64,000 nt of DNA from Opisthocomus hoazin. Taxonomy: Eukaryota; Chordata; Aves; Opisthocomiformes; Opisthocomidae. A model generated the notes under the pieces. The model worked only from the letters and a program-made list of their open reading frames with translations, had not been told where the DNA came from and did not search any database. The stretch spans positions 2,501-66,500 of the forward strand of contig NC_134418.1 in assembly GCF_030867145.1 (NCBI RefSeq), read 5' to 3'. Below, piece by piece: positions 36,701 through 48,050 of this stretch (position 1 is its first letter; each line of letters starts with the position of its first letter). The position numbers were made by a program, and so were the translations under genes.

Positions 36701-36978
36701 GTGGAATAACCAAGCCAAGCTAATAACCTTAGCCATAATGTGGGCTGTGACTGCTGAAACCCATGGGAGTTGATACTTGGGAATGGCCTTGGTCAAGGGC
36801 CTATTTTGGATATACAGGAATTATAGGAAAAGACCTAGCGGGAATGAATTTAGCAACTGTCATAATATATGATAACAGGGAATTGCTTATAACAGTGAAA
36901 AATGTTTTGCCAAAACCCTTAAAGAGAGTAACCTTACAGCAAAAGAATTTGCAAAAGAAGAAAGAAAAGGAGGGGACT
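36701..36978 (+). pseudogene. env-position remnant and polypurine tract
   Basis: After integrase come a short hydrophobic piece (LITLAIMWAVTAETHG) that could be an envelope signal peptide and about 200 bases without recognisable envelope domains. The stretch ends in a purine tract (AAGAAAGAAAAGGAGGGGA) next to the 3' LTR. The envelope gene is deleted or was replaced by unrelated sequence. Confidence 0.6.
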
Positions 36979-37599
36979 CGAAGTAGGAAATTGACGCTTA
37001 GTACAGTTTTGTTATAGCTTTAGTTTTTGTTCTATAGCTTTGCAGCTATGTTAAGGTAAGAGTTAACCGCTGACGTTTAGTTTAGTTCTGTTTTTGGTAA
37101 CCTTGCTAACGAGGACTGCTGTGAGCTCAAATGTTGCTAACGAGGACCGCTTGCGAGACAAACAAAGAGAAACAAGGACCGATAACCAGAACTTTATCGT
37201 CTGTAAGAAGCAACTCTCTAGCTGAAAACGGTTCTAGGATTCGGGACTCGGCCAACGCAGACGACTTGGGAATTTTTGAGCCAAAGGTGAAAGCGCACGG
37301 CAAGGACTACGAGCCTTCATCCAGAAGACCCCCACAGACCACCACTGGACGACTCTGCGCAAGCGCTAAAGAGGGGTGGAGCACGATAATGAATTCCTAG
37401 AAATCATTATCATTATCATGCCTCTTCCTAGAAATAATTACAATAATCCAGCTTGCTTAGATAAGCTTTGTAATATAGGTGCGTGCTTTGTGACTCGGTG
37501 TGCAAGTTAGGAGGAGCGATCCCCCTTGTGCCTGGCGCCGCAATAAACATACCTGCTTTATAACTCATCGTGAGCTGTGGACTCTGTTTCCGCATGTCA
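36979..37599 (+). repeat. Provirus 3' LTR
   Basis: Aligns along its length with the 5' LTR and ends CGCATGTCA. AATAAA lies near 37,541. The start is placed just after the purine tract. Flanked on the right by satellite. Confidence 0.88.
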
Positions 37600-40500
37600 A
37601 ATAGAAAGAAGGTCTAAAAGGCGCAGGCACCATGGAAAGAGAACAAATTATTAAGAAAAAAAAACACAAAGGGAATAAAAGCAGGTGCAGAAAGAAAATT
37701 GAAAAAGCGAGAGGGATGAGGGGAATAAAGGGAAAAAATAAAACATAGGAACAGCAAATTAAGAGATGGAGAAAGAAAATTTAAAAAGCAAGCGCGCTAA
37801 GGAAAAACAAGAAACAAAAACAGAGACGGTGAAATGGGATAAAATTTGAAAATTTTAAAAGTTATTGTGATTACAGAAATAAGTAAAAAATCTAAAAGTC
37901 ACAATGGAAAAATAAAATGGAAATGTAGAAAGAAAATCTAAAAGGGATGGCATAGAAGAAAGAAGAAATAAATGAGAAAACACAGCAAAGGGAAAAAGTA
38001 GGCACAGAATGAAAACTTCAAGAGCTACAAGCGTTACACAAATAAAGGAAAAAATTGTGAAAGAGGGTCTGCAAACCAAGAGAGAATTGCAGAAAGAAAA
38101 ATCAAAAAGCGCCAGCGACAAGATGAGAAAGAATTAAGAAATAAAGGTCAGCAAATACAGACCGCAAATGGGATAAAAGGAGACAGAAAATTTTAAAAGC
38201 AATGAGGATTAAAGAAATAAGGAAAAAAATTTAAAATAGCAATGGGCAATTAAAACAGAAATGTAGAAAGAAAATCTAAAAAAGGATAGCAACAAAGCGA
38301 GACAAGAAATAATTTTAAAAAGCCAGCGAACAGACAAAAAAAAGTAGGCGTAGAAAGAACTTCAAAAAAGCGAGGAGGAGTAAGGAAGTAAAGGGCAAAA
38401 ATACAAAATAGCGACAGTAAATTAAAACAAATCTGTAGAAAAAAAATACATAAAAGGAGAGGACGCTAAAGACAGACAAGAAATAATGTAAAAACTTAGA
38501 CACCGAAATAAAGACGGAGAATGGGATACAAGTAGGAAGAGTTTTTAAATACAAAGATGAATAAGGCAAAAATAAAAAACAAAGATGACACCCTAAAAAA
38601 GAAAGGTAGGACGAACATCTGAACAGCGACGGCGTAGAAGCGAGAGAAGAAACGATTAAAAAAAGACAGCGAAGGGAAAGGATTTAGAGACTGACGAGCA
38701 TTACGGAAATAAAGGAAAAAAATTATGGGAAAAAAAAAAGAAGTACAGCAAACTAAAACAGAGGTCTAGAAAGAAAAGCTAAAAAGCAGCAGTGCTGAGG
38801 AATGACAAGAAATAAATTAAAGGCAGACAAATAAAGAACACAAATGGGATAAAAGTAGACAGAAAATTTTAAAAGCTATGGGGATTAAAGAAATAAGGAA
38901 AATATTTAAAAACAGAGATGGCAAATGAAAACGGAGATTTAGAAGAAAATTTCTAAATCTACGGCACTAAGGAAAGACAAGAAATAATTTTTTAAAAAAA
39001 GCAAAGGGAATAAAAGCAGGCGTAGACAAAAAATTTAAAAAGTGAGGGGGATTAGGCAAATAAAGAGGAAAAAAAGATATAGGGATGGCAAACTGTAACG
39101 GAGACTTAGAAGGCCTAAAAAGCGAGGGCGCTACGGAAAGACAAGAAATAACTAAAACAAAGACGTCGAAAACAAACACACGCTAGCGTAGAAAGAACAT
39201 TACAATAGCGAGCGGGCTTAGGAAAATGAAGGTAAAAGCTAAAAAAATAAGAGCAGCAAACTAAGAGGTAGGAAGAAAATTTTAAAAGCGAGAGCACTAA
39301 GGCAAGACAATAAATACTTAGAAGAAATAACAGCAACAGCAAAACAGAGAATAGGGTAAACGAATGAAACTGAAAAAACCGACGGGGATTAAGGAAATAA
39401 TACCGGAAAAAATCACAAATAGTGATGGCAAACAGAAACAGGTTTGGAAAGAAAACATAAAAAGCAAGGGCTCTAAGGAAAGACGAGAAATAATTTAAAT
39501 ATAAAGACGGAACATAGGATAAAAGTAGACAGACTTATTAAAGGAAACGAGAATTACAGAAATAAACTACAAAGTGGCAAAAGCAAACTAAAACAGAGAT
39601 GTAGAAATAACATGTAAAACTCGACAGCGCTAAGGAAAAATGAGAAAAGTTAATTAAAAAATAAAGGTGGCGAATGACATAGAAGTAGAAAATTAAAAAA
39701 ACGACAAAGGTTAGAAAAATAAAGGGAAAAATCAAAAATGAAGGACAGACAACTAAAACAGATACGTAGAAAGAAAAGCTAAAAAGCCGGAGGACTATGG
39801 AAACTGAAGAAAGAACAAAAAAAGAAAGGCACCTAAGGGGAAAAAGTATACAGTAAGAACATTTTAAAAGCGACGGGTGTTAAGGAAATAAACAGAAAAA
39901 CTGAAAAATAGGGACAACAAGTTAAAACGGGTATAGAAAGAAAACCTAAAAAGCAACGGCGCTAAGGAAACGCGTGAAATATTCAAAAGCGCTAACGATG
40001 AAATAAAGACTACGAACCAGGATAAATATATACAATCTAAAAAGCGATAGAGATTAAGGAAATAAATGGCAAAAAAAGAAGCGATGGCATACAAAAATGT
40101 AGATGCAGAAAGAAAATTTTAAAAGCAAGGGCGTTAAGGAAAGTTAAGAAATTATTTAACAAATAGCGAAATAAAAACAGTGAACGGGATAAAAACAGGC
40201 ACAGAAAGAAGATTTAAAAAGCAACGGTGCTAAAGAAAGACAAGAATCAATTTTAAAAAGGCAGCAAAAGCAACGAAAGTAGGCATAGAAAGAACATTTT
40301 AAAAGCCATAGCTGTCAGGGAAGGAGAAAATTATGAAATACGGACAGCGTACTAAAACAGAGACGTAAAGAGAAAATTGAAAACACGACAGCGGTAAGGA
40401 AAGACAAGAAAGAAAAAATAAAGATGGCAGAAGGCGCAAAAGCAGACGCAAAAGTTTAAAACCAGCGGCGATTAAGGAAGGAAGGAAAAAACTTTACAAT

Positions 40501-42170
40501 GGCCATGGCAAACTATAAGGAGATATAGAAAGACAATTTTAAAAGCAAGAGCGCTATTAAAAGTCCAGAAATAAAGACTTTGCAGCGGAAAAATTGGGCA
40601 CAGAAAGAACATTGAAAAAGCAACGGACGTTAGGGAAATGAAGGAAAAAAAAGAATAGGGACAGCAAACTAAAACAGATGTAGAAAGAACATGTAAAAAG
40701 TGACGTCGCTAAGAAAACGCAACAAATAATTAAAAGAAACAGTGATATAAAGACAGCAAATGGGACAGAAGTAGAAAAGTCTAAAAGCAAAGGAGATTAG
40801 GCAAGTAAATGGAAAAATTATGAACTACAACACAGACGTAGAAAGAAAATCTAAAAAGCGAGGGCGATAAGAGAAGAAATAAAAGTAAAGACAGCGGATG
40901 GGCTAAAAGAAGACAAGAAATTTTAAAAGCCACAGGGACTAACGAAACAAGGAACAAATTTTAAAAGAGAACGAGAACTAAATCAGAGACATAGAAACAA
41001 ATTTAAAAAGCATCTGCACTAACGAAAGAAAAGCAATAATTTTTGGAAAAATGGGAAAGGGAATAAAATTAGTCATAGAAAGAAAATTTTGCAAGCGAGC
41101 CTTTTTAAGGAAATCAAGGGAAAAATCAAAAATAGAGACAGTGAAATAAAACAGAAACATAGGAAGAAAATCTAAAGAGCGTCGGCATTAAGAGAAGACG
41201 AGAAATAATTAACAACAAAGACAGGGAACGGAACAAAAGGAGAAAAAATTTTAGAAGCAAATAGGATCAAGGAAATATGTAAAAATTAAATCATAGCAAC
41301 ATTGAACTGAAAGAAGTAGAAAAAAAATTGTAAAAGACGGGGGCGCTAAGGAAAAAAAACCGACATGTAGATGAAAAGACAGCAAATGAAATAAAAGCAG
41401 ACAGGCAATTTTAAAACCAATAGCAATTACGGAAACAAATAAATAATTAAGAATTAGCTGCAGCGAACTAAAACGGAGATGCACAAGGAAAATGCAAGGA
41501 GCGACGGCACTGGGGAAAAAAGACAAAACAATGAAAAAGAGGAAGGGGAAGAACTGAAAAATAGCAACGGCAAACTAAAACGCAGAAATAGACAGAAAAA
41601 GCGACGGAGCTAAGAGAAGAAAGTATCTTTGATGGCGATTGGGAAAAAGGTATGTGGAAAGAAGATTTCAGAAGCCATGGGGACTAGGGAAAGGAAGGAA
41701 AAAACATTCAAAATTGCAGATCGTGAAGTAAAACAGAGACACCGAAAGATACTTTAAAAAGCAACAGCGCTAGGGAGAGAAGGAAAAAAATTAACACGCA
41801 CACAGCACACGGGATAAAAGTAGACAGGGAGAATTTTTAAAAAGCAACAGCTATTAGGGAATTAAAGAAAAAAAATTAAATATAGGGATAACGAACTTCA
41901 TGATAGTAAAAGCGAGGGGCTACACGACCGACAAAGAACAATTAAAAACAGGGATGGGCAGCTTCATAAAAGTAGATGCAGAAAGAGAATTTTGAAAATG
42001 GTGAGGTAAAGGACAGACGGGGAAAAAAATTGAAAAATAAGGACAACAAACTGGATAAAAGTTGACATATTAAGAAAATTTAAAAAGCAAATGGATTAAG
42101 AACAGAGAGGAAAAATACCTAAAAATAGGGTCAGCAAACTAAATAAATCAAACAAAATTCAAAATGTTAT
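37600..42170. repeat. A/G-rich ~165-bp satellite, central part
   Basis: Clearest region for the period. The phrase CTAAGGAAAGACAAGAAATAA and close variants occur near 38,971, 39,135, 39,301, 39,476, 39,633 and 39,799, giving spacings of 164, 166, 175, 157 and 166. Units are degenerate rather than homogenised. No coding sequence; minus-strand frames of 60-120 codons reflect the lack of TTA/CTA in this composition. Confidence 0.9.
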
Positions 42171-43215
42171 AAAGTAGAGGACAGGCAGAGACACACGGAC
42201 GGGGAACCGGTTAAACATAGACACAAGGAGCAAATTTAGAAAGCAACAGGGTACTGGCCATACGGGCAAGAAGTTAAACATCGGGAGAGGGAACCTGATA
42301 GATGGTCCTAGGGAAAGGACATCAGAAGAGTGACAGGGAGCAGAGCAGAAGGGGTCGCTGAAAACAGAGGTAGGTCGCTGGGTAGAGGGAGACCTAGAAC
42401 TGCAATTTTCCCAAGAAAGAAGGAAGGCGGCAGTGGGAGAAGAATGAAATAATAACAGCTGGGCAGCCAGAACAGGAGAGACGTAGAAAGGAAATATAGA
42501 AGGCGACAAGATACAGGGCGGTGTTGGCAGAAGAACGTAACCCTTCAGGGAGCCAGACAGCCCAAAACGGAGAGGGAGGCAGGCAGAGATCTGGAGAAGC
42601 ACGGTGGGGGATGGGCCCGGACTCATGACTCACCGCAGCTCCCAGCAGGAGACCGTCGCTACCCTGACGCTTCTCTCTCCGTCTCTGCCACCTTCCTCTT
42701 CCGCAGTGCTGGCTGCCCAATCCTAGCCTCGATGCTTCTGTCCCACGAGGCTTCCCAGACGCATGGCGGCTCACATATGCAGCCAACAGAAGCAGCGAGC
42801 TCCTGGAGCCATGTGCCAGCAGTGTGCCATGTCGGGGATGGCTCCGAGCAATCCTTCCTCGCCGCGGATCTGGCTGTTTCTTGCTGGAGGCGGCTGCCTG
42901 TGGAACGCCCTTTGATTCGCTCCTTGGCCAGCTCCTGCGCACAGGCATGCCTGGGCAGCCCCCTTCCCAGCAGGAGCCATTTGCACAGCAGAACTGGCCC
43001 CATCCTCAGCCGCACCAGGGGCTGCCCCGGCCCATCCCTGCCCACATCCTTTTTAACACCTTGGCCCGACCCCATTCTTACCTCACAGGTCCCACCTGGA
43101 CTGCCCTGGCCCACAGCTGGAGCCCATCCTGAAAGAACAGCCCTGCAGCACATCATTCCCTCCCCCAACCCCTCTGCAGCCACCCTGGAAAAAAAGGAGG
43201 AAAAAAACCCTGAAA
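42171..43215. other. GC-rich island inside the satellite
   Basis: Bases 42,171-42,600 resemble the A/G-rich minisatellite of 48-51 kb. Bases 42,634-42,705 resemble the exon-like segments at 48.7 and 51.5 kb. Bases 42,706-43,190 are GC-rich single-copy-like DNA. Opposing open frames of 165 (plus) and 204 (minus) codons overlap and neither shows a known domain. It is probably a transposed or duplicated fragment of the 47-51 kb region. Confidence 0.55.
42634..42705 (-). other. Exon-like segment, copy 1
   Basis: On the minus strand, encodes a piece such as VAETEREASG and ends at a GTGAGTCATG donor (exon edge at 42,634). Paralogous to 48,721-48,803 and 51,472-51,548. The most diverged of the three. 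The acceptor side is not certain. Confidence 0.4.
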
Positions 43216-44395
43216 AATTGGGACAGTGAACTAAAATGCAGATGCAGAAAGAAAATCTAAAAAGCATGGGCACTAAAGAAAGAGAAGAAATAGCTAAAAC
43301 TCAAGACATCAAAGTGACAAAAGCAGGCGTATGAAGAACATTTTAAAAATTATAGGCATTAAGAAAGTAAAAGAAATAATTATGAAATAGAGATAGCAGA
43401 CTAGAAAGGAGACTCAGAAAATTTATAAAAACCGATAGCACAAAAAAAGGATGAGAAATAATTTTTAAAAACAGCAAAAGGAATAAAAGCAGGTGTAAAA
43501 AGAAAATTTAAAAAGTGATGGGATTAGGCAAATAAAGGGAAAGATGAACAAATAGAACGGCAAACTAAAATAAACAGAGAAAGAAAACTTGCAAAGTGAC
43601 GGTGCTAAGGAAACACAGGAAATAATTAAAATACGAGGACAGGGAGATAAATCCAGCAACCGGGATAAAATTATACAGAATATTATAAAAGAAATTAAGG
43701 AAATAAGAGTGATGAGAAATTATACCGAGATGTAAAAAGAAAGAAAATCTAAAAAGCAATGGCACTAAGGAAAGCTGAGCAAACGTAATTAAAATGTAAA
43801 GGCAGCCAATGAGAGAAAAGTACAAAATTTTAAAAGTGACGGAGATGAGGTAAATAAAGGGGAAAAAATCAAAAATTACGGAAAGCAAACTAAAACAGAG
43901 ATGTAGAAAATCTAAAAGGAAAGGGTGCTAAGGAAAGAGAATGAATAATTAATAATAAAGACATCGAAGGGAAAAAAACAGACATAAAACACTCAGATAG
44001 GAGAGGCATTAAAAATATAAAGGGAAAAACTAAAAAATAGAGACAGCAAACTGAAAAAGCCTGAGAAAGAAAACTGAAAAAGCGACGGCGCTAAGGAAAC
44101 ACAACAAATATTTAAAAGAAATAACAGCAAAATAAAGACAATAAACTGGGATAAATGTATGAAATTTTAAAAGCGGGGCGGTTAGGGAAATAAATAGAAA
44201 AAAATAAAAAGAAACATTGGCAAACTAAAACGGAGATGCAGAAAGAAAATTTTAAAAGCGATGGTGCCAAGGGATAACGAGACAAAATAATTTAAAAACA
44301 ATACAGCAAATGAGATAAAAATTAAATAATTTAAAAGCCCTGGGATTAAGAGAGGAAAGAACTTATGAAAGCAAGACCAAACTAAAAGGCAGCAT
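43216..44395. repeat. A/G-rich satellite, continued
   Basis: Same satellite as the flanking regions, CTAAGGAAAGA-type. No gene. Confidence 0.85.
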
Positions 44396-44776
44396 TGTGG
44401 TTAGGTCCCTACCAGTGACAAACAACCACGCAGTTGCTCTCTCGCTCCTCTCCCACCCCCGGTGGCACGGGGAGAAGAGTCAGAAGGAAAAGGCAAAACT
44501 CGTGAGTTGCGATAAAAACAGTTCTACAGAATGGCAAAGAGAGAAGAAAAATAACAACAATAATACTGATAAAAAGAATATACAGCATGCTATGTTCTTG
44601 CCGCCCAATGCTCAGCTTCCTCTCGACTAGCAAATCCCCCTCTTTCAGCCAGCTCACCCCCTGAAATACCGAGCGTGACATCACACAGTACAGAATGTCC
44701 CATTCAATCAGCTGGTTTGGGTTTGCCCGACCCGCTTCTCATGAAAATTCATGCTAGCCCAGCTGAACCCAGGATG
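44396..44776 (-). mobile_element. Solo LTR, avian ERV-L-like, minus
   Basis: On the minus strand it starts ATCCTGGGTTCAGCTGGG, contains TTCTTTTTATCAGTATTATTG and ends GGGACCTAACCACA, closely parallel to the LTR at 45,566. The terminal TG is changed. No convincing target duplication. Right edge uncertain by a few bases. Confidence 0.8.
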
Positions 44777-45565
44777 TAGACTTAAAAAACAAATTTTAAA
44801 ATTGACAGTGTAGAGGACAGATAAGAAAAAAACAGACAATAGAGACAGAAAAATACACGAAAGTGAACACAGAAAGAAAAATTCAAAAGTGAAGACATAG
44901 AAAGAGGAAAAAATTTTAAAATACAAAAAAAATCTAAATAGCCAAGAGAAATAGAAAGAAAATTACAAAAGTGACCATGTACACAGCAGACAAGAACAAA
45001 CTGAAAAATAAAGGTGGCAAACTGGGTAATAATAGACTAGGAAAGAAAATTTAAAAGCAACAGGGTACCAGGCAGACAGGAAACAATTAAAAAACAGGGA
45101 GAGACATCTCGATAAAAGCAGACCTAGGACAAAAATTTTACAAGAGAGGGGTTATGGGAAACAGGAAAAAATTAACAAAGAGGGAGAGACAATGACATAA
45201 AGTACATCTAGAAACAACACTTCAAAACTAATAGGAATGAGAGAGTGAAAAATTGAAAAATAGGGACGGTGAGGTAGATAAAAGTAGACACAGAAAGAAT
45301 AGTTTAAAAGCAACTGGATGGAGACATAAAAAAAAAATTAAGACCAACAGGGTACATGACAGACAAGAATTAAAACTAGGGATGGGAGCCTGATAAAAGT
45401 AGACATAGAAAGAAAATTTTAAAGGTGATGGTGCTAAGGAAAGACAAGAAAACTGAAAAATAAAGACAGCAAATGGGATAAAAGTAAATACAGAAAGGGT
45501 ATTTTTAAAAAAGGATTGAGACAATAAAGGAAAAAAAGTGAAAAATACAGACGGAGAAGTAAAAC
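44777..45565. repeat. A/G-rich satellite, right-arm variant
   Basis: Units here carry the CAGGGTAC variant also seen at 25-27 kb, rather than the CTAAGGAAAGAC type of the centre. No gene. Confidence 0.85.
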
Positions 45566-45972
45566 TATCCTGGGTTCAGCCAGGACAGGGTTAATTTTCA
45601 CTAGGAGCCAGGAGGGGACACAGCCAGGCAGGCTGACCTGGCCAAACAGAACAGGGTATTCCATACCACGTGCTGTCATGCTGGGTTCTGGTTGGGGGAG
45701 CTGGGTGGCAGGAAGTCAGTCAAGGCTCCGGAGCATGCGGCAGAGGGTGGTGAGAGTCGCTCTGTGCATTCTGCTATTTGTTTTGCGTATTCTCCTTATC
45801 AGTATTGTTGTTGTTACTGTTCCTTTTGGTTGCTGTTCTGTTAAAACTGCCCTTATCCCGACACATGCGTTTTTGCCTTTTTCTTTCTATTCTCCTCCCC
45901 ACTCCAATGGGGGGAGGGGCAGCAGAGCAGCCGCGTGGCCCTATTGTTGCCAGCCACAGCCAAACTATAACA
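45566..45972 (+). mobile_element. Solo LTR, avian ERV-L-like
   Basis: Starts TATCCTGGGTTCAGCCAGG (first TG changed to TA) and ends CAAACTATAACA. Contains CCTTATCAGTATTGTTG and a C/T-rich U5. Flanked by a perfect five-base target duplication AAAAC (45,561-45,565 and 45,973-45,977), which fits an ERV-L-type insertion into satellite DNA. Confidence 0.92.
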
Positions 45973-46065
45973 AAAACGCAGACAGAGAAATAACATTTCA
46001 AAAGCAAATGCGTAAAGGACAGAGAAGAAAAAAACACAGACAGTGAACTGGAAAAAAGATGACAT

Positions 46066-46665
46066 TGACGTGCGGAAAACAGACTCCACCATCTGTAAGA
46101 TTGTAAAGTAGGTATGTTTATTCGGCGTCGGGTGACACGGCGGGTAGCCCCACCAAAGTCATGCATGCCAGACAGTAACTTGCTTCTTCAATGTGTACGG
46201 TCAAATATTATATATTCATCAAATACCCAATCCTCCTATACATATACATGACCTATCCCCGCTTCATATTAAAATCAGTTCCAGAAGAGCAGTTTCCATA
46301 GACTCCTCCCAGCCGTGCTTGTGCAGTGCCTCCTGGTGGTGGTCGTCGGGAGTCCCAAGATGAAGGCTCATCCTCTTCATCCCGGTGTTCGCTGATTGAC
46401 TTTTGTTTCTGGGCAAACTCAGTTCTCTTCTGGCTTCCATCCAAACTGCAAGGTCAGTCTTAGCTGGTTCTAGGCGACTCCCCAGTCCTTATCAGGAATT
46501 ATCCCCTTTGTAAGGAAATGCAAGACTCTGCCTCAGTTAATTTACACAATAGATAAGCACTGTCAGTTCTCTGCACAGCAACTATCAGGCAGTGCTGCTT
46601 CTACTAAATTCCTTAACTATTAGGCAAGACTGCTTCTACTAAAATCCCTTTAACCCCTTCCTTCA
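46066..46665 (-). mobile_element. Solo LTR related to the provirus LTR, minus
   Basis: On the minus strand it runs TGAAGGAAGGGGTTAAAG ... TTTTCCGCACGTCA. The AATAAACATACC near 46,111-46,122 and the last 20 bases match the provirus LTR end (AATAAACATACCTGC, TTTCCGCATGTCA). Flanked by a perfect four-base duplication ACAT (46,062-46,065 and 46,666-46,669), as expected for gammaretroviral integration. Confidence 0.9.
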
Positions 46666-47165
46666 ACATAGAAAATATTAAAAGTGACAGGAATTAGGAA
46701 AATAAAGGAAAAAAGTTTTAAAATAAGGGCGGTAAACAAAATAAACAGAAACATAGAGAGTAAATTTTAAAAGCGATGGGGATTAAGAAACAGAAAACTA
46801 AATAAAAGCAGATGTAAAAAAAATTTAAAATCCGTGTGATTAAGAGAGGAAAAAGTACAAAATAAGGATGGCAAACTAAATAGAGACATAGCAAGTATAT
46901 TATAAAAGCAACAGGGTGCACGTCCCACAGAAAAGAAAATATAGGGATAGGGAGCTTGATAAAAGCAGACATAGAAACGGAATTTGAAAACCCAAGGGAT
47001 TAAGGGGTGTAAGAATTAAAAAATAGGGAGAGCAAACTAAATAAATGAAGACACGGACAGAAAATTTAAACAGCGAGGGTGCTACTGAAATGCGAGAAAT
47101 CATTTTCAAAAGACAGCAAATGGAAAAGGTAGGCGTAGAAAGAATATTTTTAAAGCAATACACAA
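46666..47165. repeat. A/G-rich satellite, right end
   Basis: Last satellite units before the CpG-rich island. The end is abrupt at about 47,165. Confidence 0.85.
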
Positions 47166-47760
47166 TAGGGAACTAAAGCGCCGCAAGACTACAGCTCCCA
47201 GCACGCCGCGAAAGGCACCTTCCCATCTGCCGGAGCTGGCGGGGACACCGCACCCCGCCCACCGGTGCACCCAGTAGCCCCTCGAGCACCCAGCGCAGCC
47301 GCGAGGCTCCGGGTAGCCCCCGCCGGCGGCTCCGACGCGGCGCCGCACCCCCACCGCTCCTCGCCTCCGACACGGACCCGGCTGGCCAGGCTGCCCCCCA
47401 GCAGCTCCTGCCGCCCGGCTCCGACACGGTGCCCGGCGGCCCGGCAGGCACTGCTGCTCTCCTGGGGGCTTTCCCCAGGACCCCCTGGTCGGTCACCCCC
47501 CTCCCCTCCCCCTCCCCCGGTCACTTTCTCCTTTGCTGCAGCCGGAGCTCGGCAACAGCTCCACTCCTCCCTCAGCTCGCACTGGCCCCTCCACAGCCAC
47601 CTGGGGCATGGCAGCACCGGCACACTCACCGGCAGCCACCGCATTAAAGGGAGGGGCCGTCACCATCAGCCCCACTACCCGCACCTGCGGCTTCTCCAGC
47701 CCCGGCCCACAGCTGGAGCCCAGCAGGAACAGGGGGCCATCTCCTGAGCCATGAAGTCAG
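47166..47760. promoter_or_regulatory. CpG-rich island
   Basis: Sudden change from A/G-rich satellite to GC-rich DNA with many CG dinucleotides (for example GCCGGCGGCTCCGACGCGG). Such islands usually mark promoters or first exons of vertebrate genes. Open frames exist on both strands (160 codons plus at 47,265, 151 codons minus ending 47,189), rich in Pro, Ala, Arg and Gly, as GC composition alone predicts. Neither is recognised, so transcription direction is unknown. Confidence 0.65.
47188..47207 (+). promoter_or_regulatory. ZNF143/THAP11-type site
   Basis: ACTACAGCTCCCAGCACGCC closely resembles the ACTACA-xx-TCCCAGCATGC element bound by ZNF143/Staf and THAP11 in vertebrate promoters. It sits at the edge of the CpG-rich island, a usual location for this motif near transcription starts. 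Confidence 0.7.
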
Positions 47761-48050
47761 TCTCTTCCGCCCCTGGGGTCCGTCACAGCCCCTTGTCCCA
47801 TGTAAAGGAAGCACAGACACAGGTGGGAAGGCAAAAGAGATGATGGGTATTTATTCAGTCACACACCGAATCAATCTGGGGAACGGGTCTGCTCTGAGCC
47901 TCGGTGCCCCCTACGCTCCCCCTGCCCCTCCGACACCTCGGCAGTCCGTCCCAGAGCTGCACCCATCAGTCCAGTGGGGAACAGTTGGTCAGTCGGCTCC
48001 TGGAATGATGCGCTGCTGGACAGTAGCTGCCAAAAATGAGGAGCAAGGTG
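47761..48050 (-). other. Possible 3' end with polyadenylation signal
   Basis: On the minus strand, AATAAATACCC (47,850-47,855 for the hexamer) follows GC-rich sequence (48,000-47,880). This could be the end of a minus-strand transcript starting to the right, or the R/U5 part of an unrecognised LTR. No further support. Confidence 0.3.

Larger units (their letters stand above)
30132..37599 (+). mobile_element. Gammaretrovirus-like provirus (ERV1), defective
   Basis: Full-length-looking provirus with two LTRs, a primer binding site, gag, pro and pol in retroviral order, and a 3' purine tract. Only about 300 bases lie between the integrase end and the 3' LTR, so env is essentially missing. All frames are interrupted by several stops. 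It lies inside the satellite, which resumes at 37,600 (AATAGAAAGAAGG). No clean target duplication was seen (CTTA on the left against AATA on the right). This is an old, non-functional endogenous copy. Confidence 0.93.

Noticed and set aside
36763-37017. 84-codon frame at the env position as a new accessory gene
   Set aside because: It runs into the 3' LTR, has no known motif and lies in a heavily mutated provirus.
42659-43273. 204-codon minus and 165-codon plus frames in the GC island
   Set aside because: They overlap on opposite strands, cross the satellite junction and show no recognisable domain. Kept only as an unannotated island.
37600-44395. Possible CRISPR-like array from regularly spaced repeats
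   Set aside because: Units are degenerate, tandem and contiguous with no unique spacers, in a vertebrate subtelomere. It is a satellite.
47189-47747. Protein gene within the CpG island
   Set aside because: Opposing Pro/Ala/Arg-rich frames on both strands are expected from GC-rich DNA. Only promoter-like status is supported.
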